From Puniceicoccales bacterium Verruco_02 (GTDB taxonomy: Bacteria; Verrucomicrobiota; Verrucomicrobiia; Opitutales; Oceanipulchritudinaceae): a stretch of DNA of 64,000 bases. Below the pieces are notes generated by a model that was given only the letters and a program-made list of their open reading frames with translations, searched no databases and was not told the DNA's origin. Position 1 is the stretch's first letter. Each line of letters opens with the position of its first letter. The translations under genes were made by a program, and so were the position numbers. The DNA is taken from the NCBI GenBank assembly GCA_001604585.1, contig LVBW01000020.1:1-64000 (forward strand). The letters are read 5' to 3'. Of this stretch, positions 43,271-51,043 are shown in pieces.

Positions 43271-44134
43271 CTACTGGTTGGGCTGCTTCTCGATGCGCAC
43301 GCTGACAACTTCGGACTTTGCCCTTTCAATGCCGTGAACCACCCAAGGGGCGAGCGGGTCAAACGTGAACGACTGTCCGTGGAAAGGGACTGGAATCTGC
43401 CCCACAAGCTTCAGTACCGAACCCCCATTGGGCAACTCCAGCACGTAGATGAAGGGGTTATCGTGCCCTGTTACGTATATGCGGCCATCTGGCCCGAATG
43501 CGCCTCCGCTGAAGGAATAGGGTGTGCACAGTGCAATCAGTTCTGGCGGGAATACGTAGCCTGCCACGCGTCGCCACTCGCTGTCGAATACGACAAACTG
43601 CGTCCATGATGGATCCCGGGCCGGTTCGGCGGCCTTGTTGCCATAGTGTGCGAAACACACATACCAGTAGCCGTCGCGGTAATCCATCCATGTGCTGGAG
43701 CCGTATTCGATACCGAATGAGTGGGAGCCTATGTGTTGCAGCGTGCGTGTATCGAACATCTCCACGCTGCTCCACATGGGCACTCCGGGATAATTGGAAT
43801 GCGACACGTAGAGCGTGTTCTCGTGTAGCATTCCGGCGTTCATGTGGATAAGCGGGGCGCCCTTGGGGCATTCCCATTTTGCCAACTGAGCGCCTGTGCG
43901 GGTGATTTTTTCAACGGAATAGTCGTTGATGAGGAAATAACAGTCTTCCCCGGCCACCACGCCCTGGGTTACGTTGGCCACTTTCATGTTCCCGAGTGCG
44001 GTGACGTTCCACTGCGCGCTTTTCTGAGGTGCGGCGTCTGTTTTCAGCCGAGGTAGACACATGATTGCTGTCGCCAAGAGGAGCCGGACGGCGATTCGCC
44101 CGGCGGTGGATTTGTTATGATACATGTTGGTCAT
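43271..44134 (-). CDS. Secreted beta-propeller-like protein of unknown function
   Basis: About 287 residues from the ATG at 44134; a second ATG at 44125 is equally possible, and no Shine-Dalgarno separates them. The N-terminus is signal-like (RIAVRLLLATAIMCLPRLKTDA). The mature part shows repeating beta segments with aromatic ends (YFLINDYSVEKITR, TLYVSHSNYPGVPMW, WYVCFAHYG, RIYVTGHDNPFIYVLEL), which fits a blade-type propeller. I do not recognise a specific family or catalytic motif. It is the terminal gene of the 20 kb minus-strand run and follows the glycerophosphodiesterase gene by about 105 bases. Confidence 0.65.
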   Translation of the reverse strand: MTNMYHNKSTAGRIAVRLLLATAIMCLPRLKTDAAPQKSAQWNVTALGNMKVANVTQGVVAGEDCYFLINDYSVEKITRTGAQLAKWECPKGAPLIHMNAGMLHENTLYVSHSNYPGVPMWSSVEMFDTRTLQHIGSHSFGIEYGSSTWMDYRDGYWYVCFAHYGNKAAEPARDPSWTQFVVFDSEWRRVAGYVFPPELIALCTPYSFSGGAFGPDGRIYVTGHDNPFIYVLELPNGGSVLKLVGQIPVPFHGQSFTFDPLAPWVVHGIERAKSEVVSVRIEKQPNQ

Positions 44135-44239
44135 ATTCGTGAGTGAGAAACGTATGTCTATCGATGCGAGGATAGGGTGCATTGGTGCCTTGGATTGGTG
44201 CCGCCCAGTCTGTAGCCGAACCGTGGAGGGTGACTGATT

Positions 44240-45046
44240 CTAGTGGTTACATGCGCATCGGTTATTAGTAACAAGCTCCTTGAGCAGTGCGGGATAATCG
44301 GACAGGATGCCGTTGACGCCCTTGTCGATTAGTGCACGAAGTGCCTCCGCATCCGCCGCTCCGGCGGTGGTCCACACAGGGCGACCAAGGGCATGTACCT
44401 TGCCGACAAGCTCCGGCTTGGCCTCGATCCATTCCGGCCACAGGCGGATGATGTCGGCTCCGGCCTGCACAAAGTCGTCTATCTGTGCAGGGCTGTCCAT
44501 GAAGGCGAGAACGCGTATGTTCGGGTTGAGCGACTTGAAGAGCCTCACATCGGCCACGCTGCGCGCGCCCACGATCACTTTCAGCGTCGCGTTGAAGCTG
44601 GCCGTCAGATCCAGCACCTTTTCAACATCGAGGCGCTCGCTCTGTTTGATGTCCAGAAGAAGGACGACACCGCTGCCGTCCACACAGCGGAGCACCTCCT
44701 CGTATTCGGGTATCTTCTCGCCCATGCCGGCGTCCAGACTCTTTAGTTCGGCCAGGGTGTGGTCGCTGACTGTGCCTTTGCCGTTGGTAGTGCGGTCCAA
44801 GGTGGGGTCGTGCATGATGACGATTCCGCCGTCCAGAGTGCCGCGTAGGTCTATCTCTATGGCCTGTACCCCGCAGGCGATCGCGCTGCGGTACGCGGCC
44901 AGTGTGTTCTCTGGCACGCCGGGGATTATCCCTCCTCGGTGCGCCACGGTAACTATCCTCGACGCTGTCTGCGCGTCCAGAGTCAGCGCCAGAAGAAGGA
45001 GGGCGTTGAACATGGCGGTCAACATTTTTGCATACATCGTGTTCAT
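44240..45046 (-). CDS. Secreted glycerophosphodiester phosphodiesterase (GDPD family)
   Basis: 268 residues from the ATG at 45046, which starts a signal peptide (MNTMYAKMLTAMFNALLLLALTLDAQ). The GDPD TIM-barrel signatures are complete: AHRGGIIPGVPENTLAAY with the catalytic His-Arg, ACGVQAIEIDLRGTLDG with metal ligands Glu and Asp, and IVIMHDPTLDRTTNGKG with the second catalytic His. The enzyme hydrolyses glycerophosphodiesters to glycerol-3-phosphate and an alcohol. An exported form implies scavenging from phospholipid debris. It lies in the run of secreted phosphoesterases, which supports a phosphorus-acquisition role. Confidence 0.93.
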   Translation of the reverse strand: MNTMYAKMLTAMFNALLLLALTLDAQTASRIVTVAHRGGIIPGVPENTLAAYRSAIACGVQAIEIDLRGTLDGGIVIMHDPTLDRTTNGKGTVSDHTLAELKSLDAGMGEKIPEYEEVLRCVDGSGVVLLLDIKQSERLDVEKVLDLTASFNATLKVIVGARSVADVRLFKSLNPNIRVLAFMDSPAQIDDFVQAGADIIRLWPEWIEAKPELVGKVHALGRPVWTTAGAADAEALRALIDKGVNGILSDYPALLKELVTNNRCACNH

Positions 45047-45297
45047 GGTATGAGTATGGTCTGAGGCTTGATTCGATATGGATGTGGGGTGGCTCAATTA
45101 GCCTTGGGTGTCATGCTGCGAACCGTTGTAGGCGGCGCAGGGGTGCGCGTGCGTGGGAGGGGGTCGTATTTCGTTAAATACCATTGGCTTCCAGTGTATT
45201 GCCATTCATCGGCCCGTATTTGCTGCCGCAAGGTAAACCGGTCATTGGGGCCGCCCCAAGCTTAGTTGCGTCGATGGCTGTTGGGGAAAACGGCTGC

Positions 45298-48204
45298 CTA
45301 TTGGGAGGGCAAACCGTCTATCCAGCCCCTGAGCGGAGAGTAAAGGTAGGGCCAGCAGGCGGGATTGATGCCGAACCATTCGTCGGTATCGAGCTGGTAA
45401 ATCCAGCTGCATCCTGCTTGCTCGATCGGGTGGAAGTAAACCCAGCCTTTGCCATTCACCCATACCCAAGGCCATTCACGGGCATAGGCCCAGCCCCATG
45501 AGTAGCTAAGGTGCCACTGCGAATGTATAAGGTCCGCATCGGGCAGAAACTCGATAAGGTTTGCGTCCGCAGCATCCAGCTCGGTGGATGAATCCTCAAA
45601 GGCGTCTTTGTCGGGCACGACGGCCCATGCAATTACCGTATCCTCCGGGGTGCGTCCGGGCAGGTCTAGGCAGTGCACGCGGTAAGTGCCGGGGGCCAGT
45701 TCCTCGTAACTGAGGCAGTTGTCCGCGCTCTCGGCATAGGCCCCGTTTGCGTTGGTGTCCACGCTGGATAGCAGCAGGGTGGCGGGGGTGGCTCCGTGGC
45801 CGAGGGTGATTTTGTAGGTACCGAAGCTCTCGCGTTCCACCTTTGCCCCGCCGATGTTTTTCAGTTCCGTGCCCGTGGTTCCGTCGTATAGGCCGCCTGT
45901 GAGGTTCTCCGTATCGAAGGGTATGAAGACGAAGCTGCAAGGGTGAAGGGCGGACTGCGTGCTGCGGTCCATGTATGTGGTCAGGGGGAATAGGTAGGCG
46001 TTGCCAGCGTTGTCGTATCCGGTGTTGACTACTACTGGGGCCGCGTTGCCAGCGCAGGCGAAGAGAAGTCCCTCGCGTGCGTCCAAGGCGGGTGAGGACA
46101 CTATTATCGAGCCTTGCACTCCGCTGGGGGCCGCGGAACTAGGGCCGATGACATTTTCCTCAATCAGCGTGCCCGCCGCCCCGACATGGCCGGATGCAAA
46201 GCCGGCGCAAATCGGAAAGAAGGCGTAGGAGACGGGTGCCGAAACGGGGATGCCGGCCTGCCCGCCCGTATTTTGGACAACGAGGCTGAAGCCGGGTCTT
46301 GGCCCAAGGCTCAAGACCTTGTTCACCTCTTTGTGCACCCGGTCGACGCCTACGCTTGGCAGGTAATTTTCGCCCGGTGCGGCCATGACACTGGCCAGCA
46401 GTACGCCGTCGCTGTACTGGAGAGGATCGTCCATAGAAAGGTATTTCTCGAACACGCCATCGCTACCGTATCGCAGGTAGGAGCGTTCGGTGCGTGCGAT
46501 GTTGAGGCGGCCCTCGGCCTGTGCATATGTGCCAAGGCCCGGCAGGGACATTTCCCAGCTAGCTGTGGCCTGACCGACTGCGATCTGCCCGGCCTGCACT
46601 TGGGTGAAATATGCCAGTCGCAGTCTTTCCACATCGCCCATGGACAGGGGACGTTCGAAATAGCTCAACTGGTGTATCTGTCCGCTGAAAGTGGAAGCGC
46701 CAAGGAACAGCTGTTCGACCTCGCTCATTGGTGCCACCCCTTCCACAGCGCCCAGAAGTTCGCCATCCAGATAGAGACAGATCGCGTCTGTGCCCTGCAC
46801 AAGTGCGATGAAATACCAACGCTCCGGCAACAGGTTCACAGAGTCCGTCACAAGGGGCAGCCCCGCTTCGCGAAGAGTCAGTACCTTGCCACTACCTGTG
46901 GGCGTGGCCACCAGTTCCAGACTGCCCAGTTGCACCGCCGGCAAGGCGGCCGCGGAGCTAAGTGCGTCTTTGTCGAAGCGAACCCATGTGGCAAGAGTCC
47001 ACTGCGGCGAATTCATGGGCAGACGACCGTAAACCAGATCTCCGGGCTTGATAATGTGACAGGCCCCCTCGGTCTTGGTTGCCATAAGACAGTAACCGTT
47101 CTTATTGGCGCTTCGGTTGCGCACTGGGCGTGCCGCACTCCAGTCGCGCAGTTCAAAGTGGTAATCCGGCAACAGTTCGCCAAGTGCTGCCCGGCCGCCT
47201 GCGGGCAACACATCTTCTAAGAAGGGGAATATGTAGTCCAAGTCAGGATCTGTGTTGTTACTGTCGATGAATGGTGAAAATGAGCGCACGTGGGCCAGAT
47301 TGCCGTCGGCAGAGAGCTTAATTACCTGCATCCAGCCGTTGCCCTCGCCGGTCCAGCTCTGGAAGTCCGTCAGGCGCTCATGCACGAGCTGGCGCGCTGT
47401 GCCGATACTCTGGCGGCGCCCGATTCCGCCGTTGCTGCCCACGTGGCCGCTGTAAACAAGGGCCACCTGCGGGTGTTTGCGCAACACCTTGCGCCAGATG
47501 TCCTGCCCGTCGTTGCAGCCCTCCGGATCGCCTGCTACGAGGGGGTAGCTCTTTGGGTTACTCCCACGCATGTCACTGCCCAGCAGCACGCCGTCCAGGC
47601 GGCTGTTGTCGCGGTAGAGGTAGGCGTGGGTAATAACTATGGTGCGGTACTGCGGATATTGGCTAAGCAGCTGCTCGAGCCAGATTAGTGTCGAATCGCG
47701 TGGTGCCCACTCAAGGGTGACGATCATCCAGGTGCGCTCGCCCGTTTCGATAAAGTGGAAGGAGTTGGCTAGATTGTCCGTCTCCATGCTGCCGCCCACG
47801 CTCGCCTGCGAGGCGTATGGACTGCCGCTGCCAAAGTAGGCTGGCTTGGTGAAATACGAGATGCGCCCGTCGTTGCGACCATCGTGGTTGCCAAGCGCCA
47901 GCACGTATGGGCACACTCCGTTTAGGGCGTCGAACGCTGCCCTGGCTCCTGTCCATTGGACGTCGTTGTTGTCGTTCTGGGTGATGTCTCCGAGCTGGAG
48001 CAGCACCCGGAGGTTCTCCGCCTCGGCGTTGAGCGCCAGCCAGCGTATCTGAGAGAGCAGCTTGGCATAGTTACCGGGTAGGTAGTTGTTATAGTAGTAC
48101 TGGATGTCGGGCATTATGCCCATCGAGTACGTCTGGCCGTCCATGCCGCTTAGCCCAGTAACGACGCAGCAACCGAGCATGGATAACAATAATCTGCATT
48201 TCAT
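45298..48204 (-). CDS. Large secreted metallophosphoesterase with LamG-like module and W/Y-rich C-terminus
   Basis: 968 residues from the ATG at 48204, which starts a signal peptide (MKCRLLLSMLGCCVVTGLSG); AAGGG lies nine bases upstream. Residues about 25-330 are a calcineurin-like phosphoesterase: MPDIQYYYN (Asp-x-Gln replacing the usual Asp-x-His), LQLGDITQNDNND, LALGNHDGRND, VITHAYL and YSGHVGSNGG. A LamG/concanavalin-like module follows (QWTLATWVRFDK, RWYFIALVQGTDAICLYLDGE, FSYFERPLSMGD-like end), then beta-rich domains. The last 60 residues are rich in Trp and Tyr (GWAYAREWPWVWVNGKGW). It probably releases phosphate from esters or binds polysaccharide at the surface. Closely related to the gene at 55991-58606. 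Confidence 0.85.
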   Translation of the reverse strand: MKCRLLLSMLGCCVVTGLSGMDGQTYSMGIMPDIQYYYNNYLPGNYAKLLSQIRWLALNAEAENLRVLLQLGDITQNDNNDVQWTGARAAFDALNGVCPYVLALGNHDGRNDGRISYFTKPAYFGSGSPYASQASVGGSMETDNLANSFHFIETGERTWMIVTLEWAPRDSTLIWLEQLLSQYPQYRTIVITHAYLYRDNSRLDGVLLGSDMRGSNPKSYPLVAGDPEGCNDGQDIWRKVLRKHPQVALVYSGHVGSNGGIGRRQSIGTARQLVHERLTDFQSWTGEGNGWMQVIKLSADGNLAHVRSFSPFIDSNNTDPDLDYIFPFLEDVLPAGGRAALGELLPDYHFELRDWSAARPVRNRSANKNGYCLMATKTEGACHIIKPGDLVYGRLPMNSPQWTLATWVRFDKDALSSAAALPAVQLGSLELVATPTGSGKVLTLREAGLPLVTDSVNLLPERWYFIALVQGTDAICLYLDGELLGAVEGVAPMSEVEQLFLGASTFSGQIHQLSYFERPLSMGDVERLRLAYFTQVQAGQIAVGQATASWEMSLPGLGTYAQAEGRLNIARTERSYLRYGSDGVFEKYLSMDDPLQYSDGVLLASVMAAPGENYLPSVGVDRVHKEVNKVLSLGPRPGFSLVVQNTGGQAGIPVSAPVSYAFFPICAGFASGHVGAAGTLIEENVIGPSSAAPSGVQGSIIVSSPALDAREGLLFACAGNAAPVVVNTGYDNAGNAYLFPLTTYMDRSTQSALHPCSFVFIPFDTENLTGGLYDGTTGTELKNIGGAKVERESFGTYKITLGHGATPATLLLSSVDTNANGAYAESADNCLSYEELAPGTYRVHCLDLPGRTPEDTVIAWAVVPDKDAFEDSSTELDAADANLIEFLPDADLIHSQWHLSYSWGWAYAREWPWVWVNGKGWVYFHPIEQAGCSWIYQLDTDEWFGINPACWPYLYSPLRGWIDGLPSQ

Positions 48205-48232
48205 CTGTACAACCCTTGCTGGATAAAAATGT

Positions 48233-48266
48233 GCACCCGCCAGCACTGGTGAATGCTGGCGGGTGC
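48233..48266 (-). terminator. Rho-independent terminator after the Calx-beta/lamin-tail gene
   Basis: On the minus strand a perfect 13-base-pair stem (48254-48266 with 48233-48245) around an 8-base loop is followed by ACATTTTTATCC, a typical stem plus T-run. It lies 36 bases after the stop of the gene 48303-50993 and also 28 bases before the ATG of the next metallophosphoesterase. It could therefore additionally act as a leader element of that gene. Confidence 0.75.
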
Positions 48267-48302
48267 GAAACGGTCAGTTTCTACAAGACACTCATCGATT
48301 CA

Positions 48303-50993
48303 CTAGTAGATGAGAGTCCAGTTGTTCAGGCTCATGTCCCAGGCCCAGGGATACAGGGTCTGTGAGGTGTAATACCAAGTGTTGTTGGTGTAGTTGTAGA
48401 AGTACACCTCGTTGGCTTTGCTGGCTTCTTCGGACACGTACACCCACTTGTTGAAGTCGAAGGAGTAGAGGTAAGGCCAGCTGCTTACATAGGTCCAACC
48501 GAACACGTCGCTGAAGAAGTAGTTCTGGTCGAACATGTAGTAGTCGTTGAACACGCTGCCGTAGTAGCTCTGCTTGGGAATGCCGTTGCCGCTGAAGGCT
48601 GTGCCGTTCACCTTGGCGCCGGGCGAGGCGCTAAGGAAGTTAAGCCCGGAGGCTGGCACGTGCAGGGTGTTGAAGCCTGTGCCGGTTATGTCGGGACTAC
48701 GGGTTATCGACTGGCCCTGATTGGACTGTGCCGACACGAAGAGAACCTCGTCGATTGTGTAGCCGTAGGGGTTTTCGAGACGGATTATACCATCGTCCTT
48801 GATTGTCAGGTTGACGCCCACGCCGCCAGAGTTGGACACCTGTGCGAACGCGCCCTTGGTGAGGGTGGCAGCGTTGGCCTGAATGGTCGTTTGATTGCCG
48901 CCGCCGAAGATGACTATCGCGCCCTGGTCCTTGAGGATCGTGCCCACGGGGAACACGTGCACGCACACCTGGCCGTTGGTGTCGTTTTTGCCGTAGGAGT
49001 ATAGCTTCCAGCCGGTCAGGTCCACCATGCGGCCGGAGTTGTTCACCAGTTCGATGAACTGGTCGTTTATCGCCTCTTCTTGGACGCCGTTGCCGTTGGT
49101 GTCGAGGCCGGTGCCGGTCACGCTGCCGAAGGCCTCGTTGATCACTACGTCGAAGTTGTCAACGGCCACGTCTTTCACTGTCAGTAGCGCCTGTGCGGGC
49201 ACGCTGTCGTCGTTGCGCACAAAGAAGGTCACGGTGCGGTCGCCGTCGAGCACTAGGTCGTTGTATGCATAGATCTCGAAGGTGGTGCTGGACTGGCCTT
49301 CGGGAATTGTGACAGTGGTGTGGGGCAGGTAAACCTCGTTGGGGGTGCCGTCGAGGTTGAGTCCGTCTGTCTGGATTGTGACGGCAAGGCCGCCGCTCGG
49401 GGCAGGGGAGCTGAGGCTCACGGTGGCTATGACGGGGTTGGCGTCGTTTTCGTCAACGCTGCTCTTGTTGAAGGAGAGGTGAAGCGTGTTGCTGAAGTTG
49501 CCAAAGGGCGAGCCGTCGATCTTGGTTCCGGGAGAGAAGAGTTCTCCGTTGCGGCTGACGTTGTTGTAGGTCGTGTATGTGCCGGTGATGTCGGGGTTGC
49601 GCGTCACACCCATGTACACGCTCGGGAAGGTGGAGGTGTAGTCGTAGGAGATTACGTCCGCGCCGCCGGAGGCCAGCACGATGATGTCACCTGTGTCTCC
49701 GTAGCCGAAGTTGCCAGCCGTGGCGGTCTGGACTATCGCGCCGCCGAAAAGGCCCCTTGGCTTGCCGCCGGCGAAGATGACTATAGCGCGGCCGCTCTTA
49801 AGGATTGTGCCCTCTGGGAAAATGTGGCGCACGCCCTTGTCGTCGCTGATTGTCCAGCCGGACAGGTTGATGTCGATTGTGTCGTTGTTTACGAATTCGA
49901 GGAACTCGTCCTGGCTGCCGTTGCGGATGCCGTCGTTGTTGGCGTCGCCCTTGAGGTCGGTTTCGAGCGAGCCGGGAACGCTGGTCATGAACTCGTTGAG
50001 GATGATGGACGGCTTGCGGTCCACGTTTATCACCTTCAGTGCGATAGAGTTGCGGGCCACTCCGGTGCCGCTCAGGCTGATCGTCACGTTCTGGTCGCCG
50101 TCGTAAGTATTGTCCGCAACGATGGTTACGGGCACCAGGACGCTTGTCTCTCCGGCGGGTATGGTGGCCGAGGCTTGGAGAATCACTTCGGTGGTGTCGC
50201 TGCTTACGAGCGGGAGGGTGATGCCGCCTTCGGGGGCAGGCGAGGCAAGGGTAAGGGTCAGCGTTGTGCTGTCGCCTTCGTTGAAGCTGCTGGCGGGCAG
50301 GCTCAGGCTTGCAACGGCGAGTGCGTTGTCGGCGACGACGCGAACGTTGTCGAAGGCGTACTCTTCTGTGGCGCCGTTTAGGTTCAGCTTGATGCGGATC
50401 TGCATCGTCGTGCCTACAACGGACAGCGGCCAAGAGAAGGTTGCAAAGTTGTTCGTCAGTCTGGCGTCGTTAAGGCTGGCGTTGGTGTTCTCGTCGCCCA
50501 CGAAGTAGCGTCCGGGGGAGTCTGTGCCGGTGCCACGGAAGCCGCCGATGGTCTTCCATTCGCCTCCGTCGACCTTTACGTCCACAAGGAAGACGTTGTC
50601 GGCTTCGAACTCGTTGCTGCCCTGGGCGGCTTCGAGGTAGATGGTCATGTTGCCAAGGCCCGCGATGGAGAAGGCGTTGAACGTGATGCGTCCTTCGTCC
50701 GAGTCCATGCCATTGACCGAGGTGCCAAGTTTGTCGATGTCGCGGCCTGCCCAGAAGTAGCTGCCGCTGAGGGTGCCGCCGGTTGTGCGCGTGCCGTTGG
50801 ACAGGTCGAGCCTGCGGGCAAAATATGCGTTTGCGCCGTCATCGCTCGGGTTTTCGAGCGTGTAGCGGGTGTTTGTCCCATCGGTCTCGAAGTCCTCGCG
50901 AAAGGCGACTACTTCAGCCGCCTGCAGAGAGCTGGTGGCAAACAGGAGCGCCAAGAGGGAGGCGCTCGCGATGCCTGTTGTTTGAATCTTCAT
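48303..50993 (-). CDS. Secreted surface protein with Calx-beta and lamin-tail domains
   Basis: 896 residues with a signal peptide (MKIQTTGIASASLLALLFATSSLQAA). The N-terminal 220 residues form a beta-sandwich-like domain (FREDFETDG ... YAFDNVRVVAD). Two Calx-beta-type modules (SSFNEGDSTTLTLTLASPAPEGG and SSVDENDANPVIATVSLSSPAPSGG) alternate with two lamin-tail (LTD) modules (ILNEFMTSVPGS ... EFLEFVNNDTIDINLSGWTI, and VINEAFGSV ... QFIELVNNSGRMVDLTGWKL). The C-terminal 90 residues are Trp/Tyr rich, as in its downstream neighbour. No catalytic domain is visible. LTD modules often accompany secreted nucleases and phosphoesterases. It is likely an adhesion or binding partner of the island. Confidence 0.85.
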   Translation of the reverse strand: MKIQTTGIASASLLALLFATSSLQAAEVVAFREDFETDGTNTRYTLENPSDDGANAYFARRLDLSNGTRTTGGTLSGSYFWAGRDIDKLGTSVNGMDSDEGRITFNAFSIAGLGNMTIYLEAAQGSNEFEADNVFLVDVKVDGGEWKTIGGFRGTGTDSPGRYFVGDENTNASLNDARLTNNFATFSWPLSVVGTTMQIRIKLNLNGATEEYAFDNVRVVADNALAVASLSLPASSFNEGDSTTLTLTLASPAPEGGITLPLVSSDTTEVILQASATIPAGETSVLVPVTIVADNTYDGDQNVTISLSGTGVARNSIALKVINVDRKPSIILNEFMTSVPGSLETDLKGDANNDGIRNGSQDEFLEFVNNDTIDINLSGWTISDDKGVRHIFPEGTILKSGRAIVIFAGGKPRGLFGGAIVQTATAGNFGYGDTGDIIVLASGGADVISYDYTSTFPSVYMGVTRNPDITGTYTTYNNVSRNGELFSPGTKIDGSPFGNFSNTLHLSFNKSSVDENDANPVIATVSLSSPAPSGGLAVTIQTDGLNLDGTPNEVYLPHTTVTIPEGQSSTTFEIYAYNDLVLDGDRTVTFFVRNDDSVPAQALLTVKDVAVDNFDVVINEAFGSVTGTGLDTNGNGVQEEAINDQFIELVNNSGRMVDLTGWKLYSYGKNDTNGQVCVHVFPVGTILKDQGAIVIFGGGNQTTIQANAATLTKGAFAQVSNSGGVGVNLTIKDDGIIRLENPYGYTIDEVLFVSAQSNQGQSITRSPDITGTGFNTLHVPASGLNFLSASPGAKVNGTAFSGNGIPKQSYYGSVFNDYYMFDQNYFFSDVFGWTYVSSWPYLYSFDFNKWVYVSEEASKANEVYFYNYTNNTWYYTSQTLYPWAWDMSLNNWTLIY

Positions 50994-51043
50994 GGTGTTG
51001 TGTCTGTGGTATTTGGATTGGCTTGGTAGCTAGGCAAAAACTG

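Noticed and set aside
46114-47220. 368-residue plus-strand open frame inside the large metallophosphoesterase gene
   Set aside because: Composition is random-looking and cysteine/histidine rich, with no motif; the minus-strand protein has signal peptide, catalytic motifs and LamG pattern.
49320-50381. 353-residue plus-strand open frame inside the Calx-beta/LTD gene
   Set aside because: It is a Gly/Val-rich shadow of repeated beta-sheet codons on the other strand.
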